NCBI GenBank assembly: GCA_018894105.1 | Contig: CM032126.1 | Location: 10,815,001-10,879,000 of the forward strand | Reading direction: 5' to 3' | Length of the DNA: 64,000 nt | Source of the DNA: Jacaranda mimosifolia | Lineage: Eukaryota > Streptophyta > Magnoliopsida > Lamiales > Bignoniaceae | In this document: piece after piece, positions 1-11,939 of the stretch | Layout: every line of letters begins with the position of its first letter | Position numbering within the stretch: position 1 is the stretch's first letter | The notes under the pieces: generated by a model | Told to the model about the DNA's origin: nothing | The model's database searches: none | Seen by the model: the letters and a program-made list of their open reading frames with translations, nothing else | Translations under genes and position numbers: made by a program

Positions 1-1152
1 CCTCAAAACATAAAAAGGAGATGCTACCTTGTAATTATAAAATGAGTTACACTTGGTCGCAAATGCTTAATTCCACTTAAGTTTTCCTCAAAATTTAGTT
101 ATACTAGCAATTAGTTCACACTCAATGTGCATGCATTCAATAAAAGTAAAAAAAAAGTATAGTTTAATAGGAAAAATCATATATGCAAGAAGAAATTGAG
201 AGACAACAAAAAATGTGTTACTATGTATAGGGGAAGGGAGGGTCGTGGGATGGTAGTTATTTTATATAGATATGGCAATTTAAAACAAAATGGGGACATT
301 TTAAGAATGACACTTAAAAAATACCTAAAGGGGATAGATTCTTTAATACTAGCATATATTTCAATCAGCAACATTTATGAACATTGAATAACATAGATGT
401 TCTTTTATATTTAACTTGCGAAAACTATGTTCTAAAGTGGAAGATAGAACTATAAGTGAGCAATCCTCCCTTATTGTTACATCAAAATAAAAAATTAGGG
501 AGAATTTTTTTTTTTTTTGAAAATTCATTCATCCTTCAAATAGCATTTTGAATACTTTATTTCATTTTATTTTTCATCATTGCTTTTGTTGGAACTAGAC
601 AGTGCAAAGATCTTTGTGGATCAACAGAAATCTTGGACAAGGTGCATCATGTACACCAGCTATAATGTAAATATCCAAGCTTGCATAAAAATTTTCAGTG
701 TCCTATGTATGAATATTGTTGAGGAGGTTCTATTAGTTTTCTAATGTGTAGGAACTAGGTTCTGTGGATTTTTTGCTTAGTTTAACCCTTTTGTGAGGAA
801 TAGAGCAACTCAAATAATCGCTAGTTTACTTTCTCAAATTAACAGATATAAGGCTAAAGTAAAATGGAGAATAGCAAGGGACAAGTGGTTGTGGCCTTTT
901 ATTTTTCAATTAGATGTTCATCTAATTGTTGTTTGGCAGTTCAAATGGGATGAAACAAGAAAATTTCTTTGGAGCTTGCTTGATGATGTTGAAGACTAAT
1001 GCAAATTTGGACATTGAAGTATTTTGAAGTAGTTGACTGTTTGTTAAATTTTTGTTTCGGCATGTATATATTTAGTATTGGATCTTGAATATTATATTTG
1101 TAATATATCATTATGATTAAAGACAGTAATTAATATAATTTAGTGATCTAAT
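1..1152. other. AT-rich intergenic DNA, no gene recognised
   Basis: No recognisable protein or RNA gene is seen. A 68-codon open frame at 793-999 (plus) has tryptophan-rich content but no motif I recognise and no clear splice context, so it is not called. The stretch ends at the CTAAT that precedes the left LTR of the copia element. Confidence 0.5.
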
Positions 1153-1433
1153 TGTTAAGAATCAAATGAGCAAGAATGAAGGAAAGAATATAGAAATTGA
1201 GAGCATGCAACTGAATCTGGACTAGAAAATGTCAACTTCTATTGAATAAAGAAAGTTGTACAATACATACATTTATTTATATACATGCAGCTTAGCTGCA
1301 TTAACTACAATTAGGGTTTGTCCAGATTAGCTGATTAACCCAACAACCTTTCCTAACTAACTAGCAACAAATATTATACAATATAATTAGAAAGTCATGA
1401 ACCCTAATATGCTAAGCGCTTGCTATTTTAATG
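1153..1433 (-). repeat. 3' LTR of the copia element (left copy)
   Basis: It starts TGTTAAGAATC and ends GCTATTTTAATG in plus orientation. It matches 9047-9348 along its length, including the shared stretch GCTTAGCTGCATTAACTAC. The adjoining G-rich tract on the minus strand marks it as the 3' LTR. Confidence 0.75.
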
Positions 1434-1623
1434 CCCCCTCAAGATAGATTGTGAGGTTTAATGACAACCAACTTGGAGAGGAGAGAAGATAGAGACATAA
1501 CAAGGCAGGGCCTTGGAAAAAATGTTGGCTAGTTGGTGATTGGAATGGACGGGCATGGGTTTGACTTTATTGGCAATGACCTTTTCAAATACAAAGTGAC
1601 GATCAATCTTGATGTGCTTTGCA
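1434..1623 (-). pseudogene. Copia RNase H C-terminal remnant
   Basis: The minus strand translates to a degenerate copia RNase H tail, including AKHIKIDRHFVFEKV followed by a valine/lysine/proline stretch typical of the family. It continues the frame that is cut off at 5801, which shows that 1624-5800 was inserted into a once-continuous pol gene. It ends at the polypurine tract next to the 3' LTR. Confidence 0.75.
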
Positions 1624-4600
1624 AATTTTAAGAAATCAAACTGGACAGAAAGGTTTGACCGAAAACCCGCTAAGGTTATGATCAGATTTGATAATTAAAA
1701 CTAGTAAGCTAAAGAAACCAGTTCTGTAGTGCCCTGCTCATGAGGTGCCTACTTTGTGTCAAGATTCTACTCTGATCTTATTCACAAAATTTAAAACAGA
1801 ATGAGCACCCCCAATTTTTAAAAAAAAAAAAAAAAAAATTAAATCCATATCAACTCAAATGTTAATCATCTTAACTTAATTGTACATGCTGCTATATAAC
1901 ATTCCACAATAGCCACTATCACTTGCACATGAACATCAATACCACAAACTTATATTTACATAATACTTACATCACAAGTAATTGAAGCCAAACTTAACAT
2001 CTCTGTGACAACATAACAAGTCATATACTTAGATATTGTGGACTACTTGCTCACAGATGACATATTAACTTAAATGACACTCCTGAAAATAAAATTCACA
2101 ATATCACTAGCACCAAATTCTTAACAATCCAAACAGGTACATGCCGAAATACTAAAATTTAATTACATACCCCAGAAGTTCATAATAGATCTAAGTCCAC
2201 AATTATCACCAATATTAAACCACATAAGCATAAGCATAAGCATATATGTAAAGCGTCAAACTTCAAGCTTACCTACATAACATTTTACGTAACAAGTCTA
2301 AATCCTGTACACGTGGAAGCCATTAACAAAACATTTACATTGACACAACCTGTAGCGCTCCACCTACTATCTGTCACACCGTAGCTGGAAGAAGAATCAA
2401 GAACATAAAAGAGGCAGAACTCCTAATGACTTAGTGAGGTGTATAACTGTTATTAAATTTATAGGGTGACGGAAGAACTGATAAAGGGTTCTAATAAAAT
2501 CGATATATAGCAAGTTAAGATAAATGAAAATAATCAAAGAAATCAAAATTCACAAAATAATGCATTAACAGAAAAAAGAAATTCAAACAGATGGTACTTG
2601 TCAAAATGGAGATACAACATAGCAAGGAACTGCATAACAAAATCAATTTCAAAACTTAATAGAGTTGTTGGCCAAATCTAATCTCATTACTCCCCAGAAC
2701 ATATCAAAAAAAGAATATATCATAATGACTTCCTTATCTCTACATTTCTCGAGTGATTAGCTCGGCATAACATAATAGACATATGGCATGGCCTGCCGCA
2801 TGCTGAATCCTACCACAACAAATAGTTACCTCCAACTACCTACAAGTTAGGATCGTGAGTGGGTACTAGCCAGGAGACCACTCATTATCGGTCCTTTCCA
2901 CTTGGTCGTATTTTTGGACTTAGTCCCAGGCCCAACTTACTGTGGCATCCCTACGGGTAACAAACTTTCTAAGGGCGTCCCCAGAAGTAACAAAACATAA
3001 TGCCAGCAGCAAAAATGAATTTCAAAATCACTAATCATGAACGTATCAAAATGCTAAACAAAGCGGTACAAATTACATAACATATCGACTGACACAGCCG
3101 CTCCAATAACATTACAAAATGAAGAGTTCAAAGAAAGATAAAGCAATAGGTCTGCAAGATCATTCCAATGATAATGTAAAACAATGAACTCAGAAACACA
3201 ATAAGATAATTGGTCGGCAAGACCGTATCAAATTCAAAGTAAAACATGATCCCTAATACACAATAAAATAGTTGGTCGGAAAGAATATCTCAATAACATT
3301 TCTAAGAAAAAATCACTAACAACCACGAAACCAGCTGGCAAAGCTGAAGAGTACAAAAGACAACATTTCATCAAAATCAACAGGAAATCCTGAGCTTAGG
3401 ATGGTTGCAAATAGGTATTGCATGTACGAAACCAGTTGCAAATAGGTTCTTGAATAAAAAATATGATCTTTTCCCAACAATAACATGAACTATAACCTCA
3501 CCTTAATCTCAATGCCCACTCCAAAGGTCCACTACTAATAAAGGAGGTTTAAGTCCTCGTTACCTATTTTCAGTAAAACGTAAAATAAGTATCAATATGA
3601 TTATATAGTTTCTTTTTAATATAATTAGAACTACTTACATGTTTTAATGCTATTAATTCCTTATTTCACTCAAAACATCTTACTTATCTAACTTTTTATT
3701 TAGTTTGCATACGGGCATGTTATGTTGTAATAATCAACTATCTTCAATTAGTTCACGTTATTTTATAAATTCGACATGATTTCAATTTGGGAAAGTCATT
3801 AAAGTTTTTATTCTATTATCAATGCAAAATTTGATTTTCTAAACAGGTTACAACAATGGGATAGTATCAGTCGGACAGTTTAACCGTTTCAAGTCAAAAT
3901 GTTATACTTTACTAACAATATCTAATTTTAACATTCCAAGCTCATATTCTAAATTTAGATTATCTTACGAAATTTACAATTTTTCTATTAATTTTTAGCC
4001 ATTATATACATTTTATAATTTAAATCATTCAAGATATATTAGTTGACACAACTAAAGATAATCGAGCTTCTATTAATGGTTTGGGTCCACACATCATTTT
4101 ATAGATAAATTTATAATCAATCGTATAGCTTACAATTACATAATTTGGTCTAATTAATGGATATTCATTTCAAGATTGGCTTAACAAGTTAACTAAATCA
4201 AATTTAGGAATTAATTTAATTGATTAATCGAAATTTTACCTAATTAACTGAATTCGAGGCCAAATCACTGTGTGATAGTAGCCTGCATGTACCCGGATCG
4301 CCGTCCTGATGAAACTAGTGGTCAGTCGCCAGAATGCTACACGCGCCACTACCGAAACTTGGTTTAGCCACCACCATAAGATGCATCTTGCTATGGTGAT
4401 CAAAATGAGCAAGTCAATTGTGTGTTTTGTCACTCAGTTGATGTTTAATTGAAAGAAAATCACCATAGCACTGCCAACACCACCGCCGAGTTTCTCTTCC
4501 AATTACTCCAATTCCAGTGGTCAATTCTTGCAATTGAAGGTACGTACGGATTGCTCTAGCTAAGCCTGTCAAGACCCATCACTCAATTTGGAGTTTAGGT

Positions 4601-5800
4601 TGTCGAAAATCGGCAACCCACCACCACCGTCGTGCGACTCCTTCGGCCCCCAATTTCTCACCTATTCGTCCATTATTTTTGGTCGAATTCAATATGGTTG
4701 TGTTCCTCACAACGAGAAGGAGATGTTTATGGCTTTAGTGTCAAGCTTTATATTCAATTTTCCGACGTCAAGTAGTGGGCGAAGTGTGGCATGTTTCTAA
4801 GAACTAGACAAACTTCTGGGCTCATTGTTATATATATAAACTAGTAGTTTTGAAATTCTATTTCCACCCCCATAATTCCCTGATCAACCTAAATTAAGTC
4901 CTTTAACTTTTTAATTGCTAACAATTGACCCATGGTCTACAATTCAGCTCCTTAAAAGTTTGAATTTAATACCCCTAATATCAGAAATTCCATGCAATTG
5001 GGTCCCTTCCATGTTTTCAATTCAATCCTTTGATCTTTAATAATCACACTAAGGCCCTATTTAGTTTAATTTATTTTAAATCAAAGCTGAATTTTTTATA
5101 TTCTGTCATTTTTGTTTGAAAATCATGGTGTTACAAGTTCAAATAGGTGCAAATTGGTTGAACGGATGAACTAATTTTTATTTGCAATCGGTTAATAAAA
5201 AATTTTAAATAAAAAATATAAACTAAGGAAATTAAAACACGAAATCCCTAACATTTTATAAAAGGTTAAACTTGCAAATACAGGCACACAACCAGTGGGC
5301 AACAATTGCTTCAGAGTTCAAACTTTTTTTTTTTTTCCTTTATCCATTTTCTCATCTAAATTCACCCCAAATATTAAAGCCCAAACCCAAATTCAAGAAC
5401 TAAGCTTCAAGATAATTGAAGATTTGTGTACTATGACTTTGTTTTCGATTGTAATATGGGCTTTGATTTATATTTTGAAACTTTTATGTTATTTAAGTTG
5501 ATATTTATTGTTCTTATAAGTAGTAATAGATTCTATAAAAATATTTTTTGGCAAGACTTATTTCATGACTTGACATTTTAAATTGATGTATTGACACTAT
5601 TGTGGAATAGAATTCGGAGAAAGTTTAATAATACTAGGTAATTTTTATTTTTCTCATATATATACTGTAATTTTTAATATATTTATATCATATTAAATAT
5701 AATTATGATGTCACACTACTTGAACTGCTGGTTGAACCAGTCGAACCAGTAACCAATAAGGTCACTGATTCAATCACTGGTCTGATTTCTTAAATATTGA
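1624..5800. mobile_element. Short TIR (MITE/MULE-like) element, itself split by a solo LTR
   Basis: The two ends carry imperfect inverted repeats: TTTAAGAAATCAAACTGG at about 1628 on the left, and the complement of TTTAAGAAATCAGACCAG near 5778-5795 on the right. They are flanked by TGCTTTGCA (1615-1623) and TGCTTTGTA (5801-5809), an 8-of-9 match that suits a 9-bp target duplication. Removing the nested solo LTR leaves about 0.75 kb without coding capacity, with several GGTTGAACC/GAACCAGT motifs near the right end. The superfamily is uncertain; the duplication length favours a Mutator-like origin. Confidence 0.6.
1725..5135 (-). mobile_element. Solo LTR of a long-LTR chromovirus-like family (nested)
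   Basis: On the minus strand this unit begins TGTAACACCATG at 5135 and ends GGGCACTACA at 1725. Perfect AGTTC duplications lie on both sides (1720-1724 and 5136-5140). It is collinear with the 2.9-3.2 kb LTRs at 37783-40656 and 43153-46307: a shared front segment with the GAGGAACACAACCATA motif, a middle segment with GGAGGTTAACTAT-like and CATGCC motifs, and the GGGGCGCTACAG-like end. No internal domain remains, so it is a solo LTR formed by LTR-LTR recombination. Open frames within it are incidental. Confidence 0.85.
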
Positions 5801-6842
5801 TGCTTTGTATGCTCATGGAAGACTAGATTATAGGAAATATGTAATGCAACTCGATTGTCACAGGACAGCAAGGATGGTGTCTCATGGTAGATGTGGAAGT
5901 CTTGAAGAAGTTATTGGAGCTAGGTTACTTCGCTAACAATCATTACAAGAGTCATGTACTCTACCTTTTCTAATGACCTTGATACTGTTGGCTGCTTTCT
6001 GGATTTCCATGAGACAAGAGAGCTGCTAATTAAGATACAAAATTAGTGGCAGATTTGCTTTGTTTGGGGCAAGATGCATAATCTACATCCAAGAAGACAA
6101 GAAGCTATTGCGAGGATTTGGAAGAAAAAGAAAGACCTCGATCAGGGTGTCTTTGATATATTGTAGAAGATGGTGAGCTTCTTGAAGATGGATTATACGA
6201 GGGGCATTGAGAAACTAAGGCAGTGTACTAAGATTGTGATATCTAGGCGAGTTAAAGTGTGGTATAAGAGTCTACCTATTAAGCGTTTGTACTGTGTAGG
6301 ATCATGTAGAAGTTCACCGTCATTGGAGTTAACATTAGAGTTAAGATGGCTTGGCACCAAGGAAACCTGTGTCCTTTAGAATTAGTAAAGCATAGTATCT
6401 CTAAGAAACAAATACTTTGGAAGAAGAGCAAGCAATTTCTAAGCCCAAGAAAACTTTAGAGCATTAAGATTCCGGAGTTTTAATTTCTATTAAAGAATGG
6501 TCCTTAGTTGAATGATTTCTACTTAGATGGTCCATAAATGATAATATCATCTACGTATATTTTTATGGCAAGAAAAGAGTGATCGACGGCTCTTATGAAT
6601 AAACTATGATCAACATGGGATTGAGTGAAGCCAAGCTAAAGTAAAACAATAGAAAGTTTGGAGTACCACAGACAAGATGCTTGGCGGAGACCATACAATG
6701 TTTTATGCAATTTGCAAACAAGTTTTGAACCATTGTTATTAGATTGAGAAAGAAGTACCTTTATCGTTGTGAATTTAGCCACTGGAGAGAATGTATCCAA
6801 GAAATAAATACCAAATTGTTGATTGTATCCTTTAGTTACCAA
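5801..6842 (-). pseudogene. Copia reverse transcriptase / RNase H remnant
   Basis: Minus-strand translation gives, in order, FSPVAKFTTIKVLLS, KLHKTLYGLRQAS (RT), IKIYVDDIII with the YVDD catalytic box near 6545-6560, a FLGL segment, DGELLHDPTQYKRLIGRLLY near 6250-6330, an HLQEAHHLLQY segment, and an RNase H part ending LLSCDNRVALH near 5850. Several stops and frameshifts interrupt it. Its plus-strand open frame at 6170-6379 is an antisense shadow. The frame resumes at 1623 on the other side of the nested insertion. Confidence 0.85.
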
Positions 6843-6998
6843 GCGATCCTTATTTTTTTTGACTGATCTATTTGCATTGAGCTTGATTTTAAAAATCTAC
6901 CAGCAACCAATTGTATGTTTAACTGATGGGAGGGGAACCACTGACCAAGTGTTGTTAGAAATGAGTGGACTTAGTTGAAATTGCATAGTTGATGCCAC

Positions 6999-8493
6999 TT
7001 AGGGATTTTGATTAGTTTTGAGGTTCCGAGTGAGATGATATCTTGAGTAGGAGATGTTTGTAGGTTGGTGAGAAGGAATGGTACGAGATATAGTTAAAAA
7101 TAGGGTAAGTATAGTTAGAATGGAGATGATTGGAATACAAGACACCGCAGTGATACTCTTGCAAGTATGATGAATGTTAATTTTGGTAGACTTCCTGGTG
7201 GATACATTAGTTTGAGTTGTGGTAGGAGGAAGCTTAGGAATTGTGTGGGAACTGGGTTGTCTAGGAGGAAATATGAAGAACAAATTATGCAAAGGGCCAG
7301 AAATGCAGTGATAATGGAATATATCTTTGAAAGGAAAGATATTTTCATAAAAAACAACATGTCTTGAGATTGTAATTTGCCTTGTGGTAAGATCATAGAA
7401 CTTGTATCCTTTTGTGGCAATAGGGTGTCCAAGGAAGATACATGGTCTAAAGCAAGGATCAAATTTCGCGCAGTGAGCACTTATAGTAGATACATATGCC
7501 AAGCAATCAAAATTTTTAAAGTTTGAGTAGTCTATTTCACTATGATAGAGGAGATAAAAAGGACTTCTATCTTTAAGGATGAAAGAGGAAGTCCTATTGA
7601 TCAAGTAGGCAGTAGTTGGGATACATTCATTCCAAAAATATAGAGGTATATGTGATTAAAAATAAAGGGCATGAGCCACATTCAAAAGATGTGGGTGTTT
7701 ACGCTCAACAACTGAGTTTTGTTGAGGTGTTTCTACGCAAGTAAGTTGGTGAATGATGCCATGCTTGTTTTAGAAATCTAAAAGATTTAATTTTCAGCAT
7801 TATCATTTCTTACACTCTTGATGTTAGTATTAAAATGAGTTTGAATAAAGTAAAGAATCTTGGAATTATACTAAAAACATCTAATTTATGTGTGAGCATA
7901 AAAGTCTAAGTAAACTTGGTATAATCATCTATACTGGTGAGGAAGAAATAGTGGCTAGTGTGAGCAGAGGTGTGGAAAAAACCCTAAGTGTCTATGCGTA
8001 TGAGATCAAATGGTTGTTGTAAGAAGTGATTATGGGATACAAAGGGAAGTTTTCTTCGCTTGGCTGACGGACATACACAACAAGGTTTATTGATATCATT
8101 TAAAGTATACTTCATTAAAGGTTTCAAGGCAATAAGCTTTTGGTTTGAGAGATGGCCTAGTCTACTGTGCCAGGTTTGTGCAGTGACTATGTTGATGTGA
8201 GTTTCAAAAGCATTGGTGCAATCAAGAGCATAGAGACCATATTCCTTTTTACATTTGCCAATCATTTTCAAGGTCTTAGCATTCTGGATCACAAATTTAT
8301 CATTAGTGAATGTAATAATAAGAGATAAGTTTTGAAAGAAAGAGTTGATAGATAAAAGCTGAAGTTGAATCTCAAGGACATATAAAATATTCCATAGAGT
8401 AATGTGGGGATTGAGAGTAATATTTCCCATGTAACAAGCATTATTAGGTAGAACAACAATATAATTGTTTATTGGAACAAGGTTTTGAAACAT
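6999..8493 (-). pseudogene. Copia GAG-pre-integrase and integrase remnant
   Basis: Near 8100-8493 the minus strand encodes a GAG-pre-integrase type segment with TWHSRLGHLSNQKLIAL and CCVCPSAKRRKLPF. This is followed by DLIRIDT, the first integrase aspartate region. A degenerate core (7604-7984) contains stops. The 6999-7604 segment reads YLINRTSS-like, FGCLAYVS-like and CIFLGHPIATKGYKFYDL, the normal end of copia integrase. Frame breaks rule out function. Confidence 0.85.
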
Positions 8494-8639
8494 AGCACGA
8501 TTAGAGCAAATGTGCGTAGAAGCCCCTGAATCAACAATCTAAGCATTTGAATAGAGGTTATGATAAAAAGAACTTGTGAAACAAGTGCTTATGGTGAATG
8601 TAGTGGATGTTGTGTCGTATTAGCAGAAACATAATATAT

Positions 8640-8942
8640 AACACTTGAAGATATCTCTTCTGAAATAGAATTCAAGAGCCATCAATCACGACGTTGTTGT
8701 TTTGGGTCCAAGAATTGAGCAAAATAGGAACGTTGGCAACCGGCCTCTGAGTCATCCATGAAAGTCCTACCTTATTCTTTACTGAAAGAGCAATCAGCAT
8801 AGCTCTAATCCACAATGCATAATTTTCTCCGATCAGTTGCTATGAAACCAGTGTGAGATTAGGGCTATCAGAGTGGTGAAGATAAAATGGACTGGTAGTA
8901 TCATCAACGATAGACTAGTCATTGGAGGCAACAGAGAAGATG
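8640..8942 (-). pseudogene. Copia gag N-terminal remnant
   Basis: The minus strand reads SPFYLHHSDSPNLTLVS, QLIGENYALWIRAMLIAL and SVKNKVGLSWM. This is the conserved start of plant copia Gag (Retrotran_gag_3 type, usually YLHPSDNPG..L.G.NY..W.RAM..AL..KNK..F). The rest of Gag, including the CCHC knuckle, is missing: the sequence passes into the pre-integrase region after only about 130 bp. Confidence 0.75.
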
Positions 8943-9046
8943 ATCTAAGAACATCCATGAATAGAGAACAAAGAAAAGAAAATTGAGAAAAGAAAGAAAA
9001 GATTAATGAAGAGCATCAGTGAGATATGTGATCCCTTCTTATAGCA

Positions 9047-9348
9047 TGTTAAGAATTAAAGGAGTAATAATGAAAGAAAGAAATGATAGAAAGTTTTCAA
9101 CGTAGGCTATGGAAACCACGAGTATGCAACTCAATTTGGATTGAAAAATATGAACTTCAACTGAATGAATAAAGTTTTATAGTACTTGCATTTACATAAA
9201 AATAGCTTAGCTGCATTAACTACATTTAAGATTTGTTTATACTAACTAACTGACCTAATAATCTTTCCTAACCAATTAGCAACATGTATTATACACTATA
9301 ATTAGAAAGTTATGAACCCTCATATGTTGAGCGCTTGCTATCTTAATA
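9047..9348 (-). repeat. 5' LTR of the copia element (right copy)
   Basis: It begins TGTTAAGAATT and ends GCTATCTTAATA in plus orientation and is homologous to 1153-1433, with many substitutions and small indels. The divergence suggests an old insertion. The degenerate primer-binding site lies just inside at 9035-9046. Confidence 0.75.
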
Positions 9349-10804
9349 AATATCTAATGTATTTAAAAAAATTGCATTTACTCATATGTTGCTGAGAATA
9401 TAGTTATTTCGAATATCATTGTGTTTACAAAACCAAGCAATCATCAACTAGTTTTATCAGCAAATAATCTCTTTTTTCTTTTATAAATCTCCTTCAATAA
9501 ATTATAATTTTGTCATGGTGATTTTTTTTGGTTCCTAATGGAGCCTCTAAGCTGTTGAAATGTAGCCTTTATTATGCCATTTCAACAGTTTCATTCCACG
9601 ATGCAAACTGTTGAAATGTTGCATATGATTTGTCTAAATGGAGCTTGGAGCTAATAGAGTAAAGTAATTAATCTTGAATTTGGATATGAGTATGAAATTT
9701 AATTTTACCCGAATTAATATTTTTGTATTCAAATAGAGATTTTTAAGTTGTGAATGACGTTACTTGTGAAAGATTTGGAGTTGTTATCTAAAAGAGTTTG
9801 AGCTTTGCGTGGGATAGTTTCTTCCATCCCCTTTTACCTAAATCTTCGGCTAATAGGATAGAAAATCTTGTATGCTACTATCCCATGGTGATGTTGTAGT
9901 AGAGCAAACATTTCTACATCTTACAAGCCCTTATAACATCTAGAGAAAAATTAGATTTCTAACATAATAGATCAAGGTCCTCATAAGTCTCGAAAGGCCC
10001 ACACCAAAAACTATGTATAATCTTCTATAATGGACCAGTGTAGACCCAAGCCCTTAAAAAAAGAGCAATATATAAACCTTTCCATTCCATCAGAATTCAT
10101 ATTTGGTTGAGAAATAGAAGATTATACCCACCTTCACCTCAGTACTATCTGAAATGTCCTTTCTTTTCATAGAAGAAAAAGTCTACCAATCTTCGCTATT
10201 GAAAAGAAAAAAAAGTCTACCAATCTTCGCTAGAATAACGTTATTTGAACTCAAGTTGTTGAGTATCAAAATGTTGTTATTGATACTATTATTACCACAC
10301 CTTCAACGACATAAGTGCCATGACAACCTGTTTCCCAAATTACGCCAAATTTTTAAAAGATCTTTACCTTTCATCAACCCTAAAAGTTTGAGTCCATATC
10401 TCAGGAGCGAAACTAATCCTATCCTCTATCACGGTAACTCTGAATCATTAAATTATGTATAGGTTGTAGAATCACAATCTAGACTTATAGAACTAAGAAA
10501 TACATATTGCTCTCATGGTCCTTGCTAATTATGGATAAGCAATTTCTATGATTTCATAAATTCCTAAACAACTCCAAAGAAAGGATTTATAGGAACTCCT
10601 ATCTATAGAGTGGATTACTAATTATGAGTTGTTATATTAAAATTATGAGACGACCAAATCCACTAACTTTTAATTCTAAAGACTCAATGAGAGATGTGTA
10701 AAGATGTTGACTTTAGTCCACAAAGATTTTCTTCCTCAACTAATAAAATTGATGGATATTTTATTTGGAGCGTGATCTATAGATGTGTGATCTAGAATAC
10801 TCAT
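9349..10804. other. Gene-free stretch with small repeats
   Basis: No gene is recognised. An 11-bp palindromic pair (CTGTTGAAATG/CATTTCAACAG) lies near 9553-9596, with a third copy near 9608. A roughly 30-bp unit containing AAGTCTACCAATCTTCGCTA is tandemly duplicated at about 10177-10233. A TATA-like motif (CAATATATAAAC) at about 10067 could belong to an eroded LTR, but no partner LTR was found. Confidence 0.4.
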
Positions 10805-11533
10805 TGATATGGGTATGATGGACAAGCCCAATATGGTTAGCCTAATACTCAGTCCAATATTCAACATCAGGTTAAGCACAAGTCAAAACGTAGGCCAAAG
10901 AATAAAGATACAGTATCGACCACAAATAAAGCTGATCTACCTCAGCAGAAAGTCGACGAGAGCCTTGCAAGTATAGGCGACCGTAACTTTTTTGGTTGTG
11001 TAAGGTCAAGTAGGATAAAAAGCAGTATTTCTCCTAGTCACAACCATATTAATTGCAGCGTCTGCCACCAATCACATTTGCATTCAATGCAATCAAACTA
11101 ATATCCGATCCACATTAATGGCTTCATCAACCAGTCACCTTTATATTAATTGCGGTAATTGCTCTCTTAATTTCCAGCGGATTAAAAGTATGTCAGCCAA
11201 CCAACTCAAAAGACCTATAAACCCCCTATAAGGAGATGAGAATTATTATTAAATGGTAGGGAGAATATCGTCTTTTTGATCTCTCATTCTTAGATGATGA
11301 GTACTATAAATACACTTCTTTCAAAGATAAAGGTATGCTTTTTCACTCCTAATGAGTTATTACTTTGCTAAATTAACTTCCAGTCGAATATTTACTGACT
11401 TCCGCATCGGAGGGTCATAGCCGAGGACCCTCTCGGTTAGCCTAACATGTGTTCCTTGGTTGTAGGATTTAACCCACTCCTTTAACCGTTCCTTGAGCAT
11501 ATCTCTCTGGTCGACGAGAAGAACCAACTTACA
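10805..11533 (+). repeat. LTR, left arm of the inverted pair
   Basis: It runs from TGATATGGGTATGATGG to the ACTTACA preceding the primer-binding-site-like sequence. It includes CTATAAATAC near 11303 as a probable TATA region. Its complement is found at 11940-12648. Confidence 0.7.
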
Positions 11534-11551
11534 AAAAAAAAAATCATCATC

Positions 11552-11568
11552 TGGTGCCGTCTGTGGGA
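11552..11568 (+). promoter_or_regulatory. Primer-binding-site-like sequence
   Basis: TGGTGCCGTCTGTGGGA lies 18 bp after the left LTR end. Plant Ty3/gypsy elements of the Tat type often carry TGGCGCCGTCTGTGGGA here. No matching site adjoins the right arm. Confidence 0.55.
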
Positions 11569-11939
11569 TATTAAATTCGCAACTATGAAAATGGTGAACA
11601 CCAGGCACACTACATCTGAAAGGTAAAGTGCAGATTACTACCACCCTACCACTGTCACAGACCTAGTAGGTCCAAGATGCGGTGGGACCCAGTTCCCAAT
11701 CGGAGTAAGTGGCAACTTTAACAATCCCATAATTGATGTAGATAATAAGTGACCAAATATCAACCCAACTTTTAGTTTAATTGTCTGGTGTATTATAGAG
11801 ACATAATAACCAGCCCGCACATGCGGCAAGTGCCACCCCCATCTATTATGGTATGAAGACAAACACCCGCAAGAAGATAAGTTACCGCATGAAGAAAGAG
11901 CATGATGAGAGGTATGTCCCTAAGCCAGCACTTTTCTAT

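Larger units (their letters stand above)
1153..9348 (-). mobile_element. Degenerate Ty1-copia LTR retrotransposon, interrupted by nested insertions
   Basis: Two related direct repeats (1153-1433 and 9047-9348) flank minus-strand traces of copia proteins in the copia order: gag, GAG-pre-integrase, integrase, reverse transcriptase, RNase H. Reading on the minus strand, a degenerate primer-binding site (TGCTATAAGAAG, compare TGGTATCAGAGC of initiator tRNA-Met) adjoins the 5' LTR at 9035-9046. A G-rich polypurine tract (GAGGGGG) adjoins the 3' LTR at about 1434-1440. All frames carry stops and frameshifts, so the copy is dead. About 4.2 kb of foreign DNA (1624-5800) splits the RNase H region. A target duplication is uncertain: CTAAT precedes the left end and also occurs 5 bp beyond the right end. 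Confidence 0.85.

Noticed and set aside
6170..6379. Plus-strand open frame that looks like a host gene fragment
   Set aside because: The minus strand of the same stretch reads as copia RT/RNase H (DGELLHDPTQYKRLIGRLLY), so the plus-strand frame is antisense noise.
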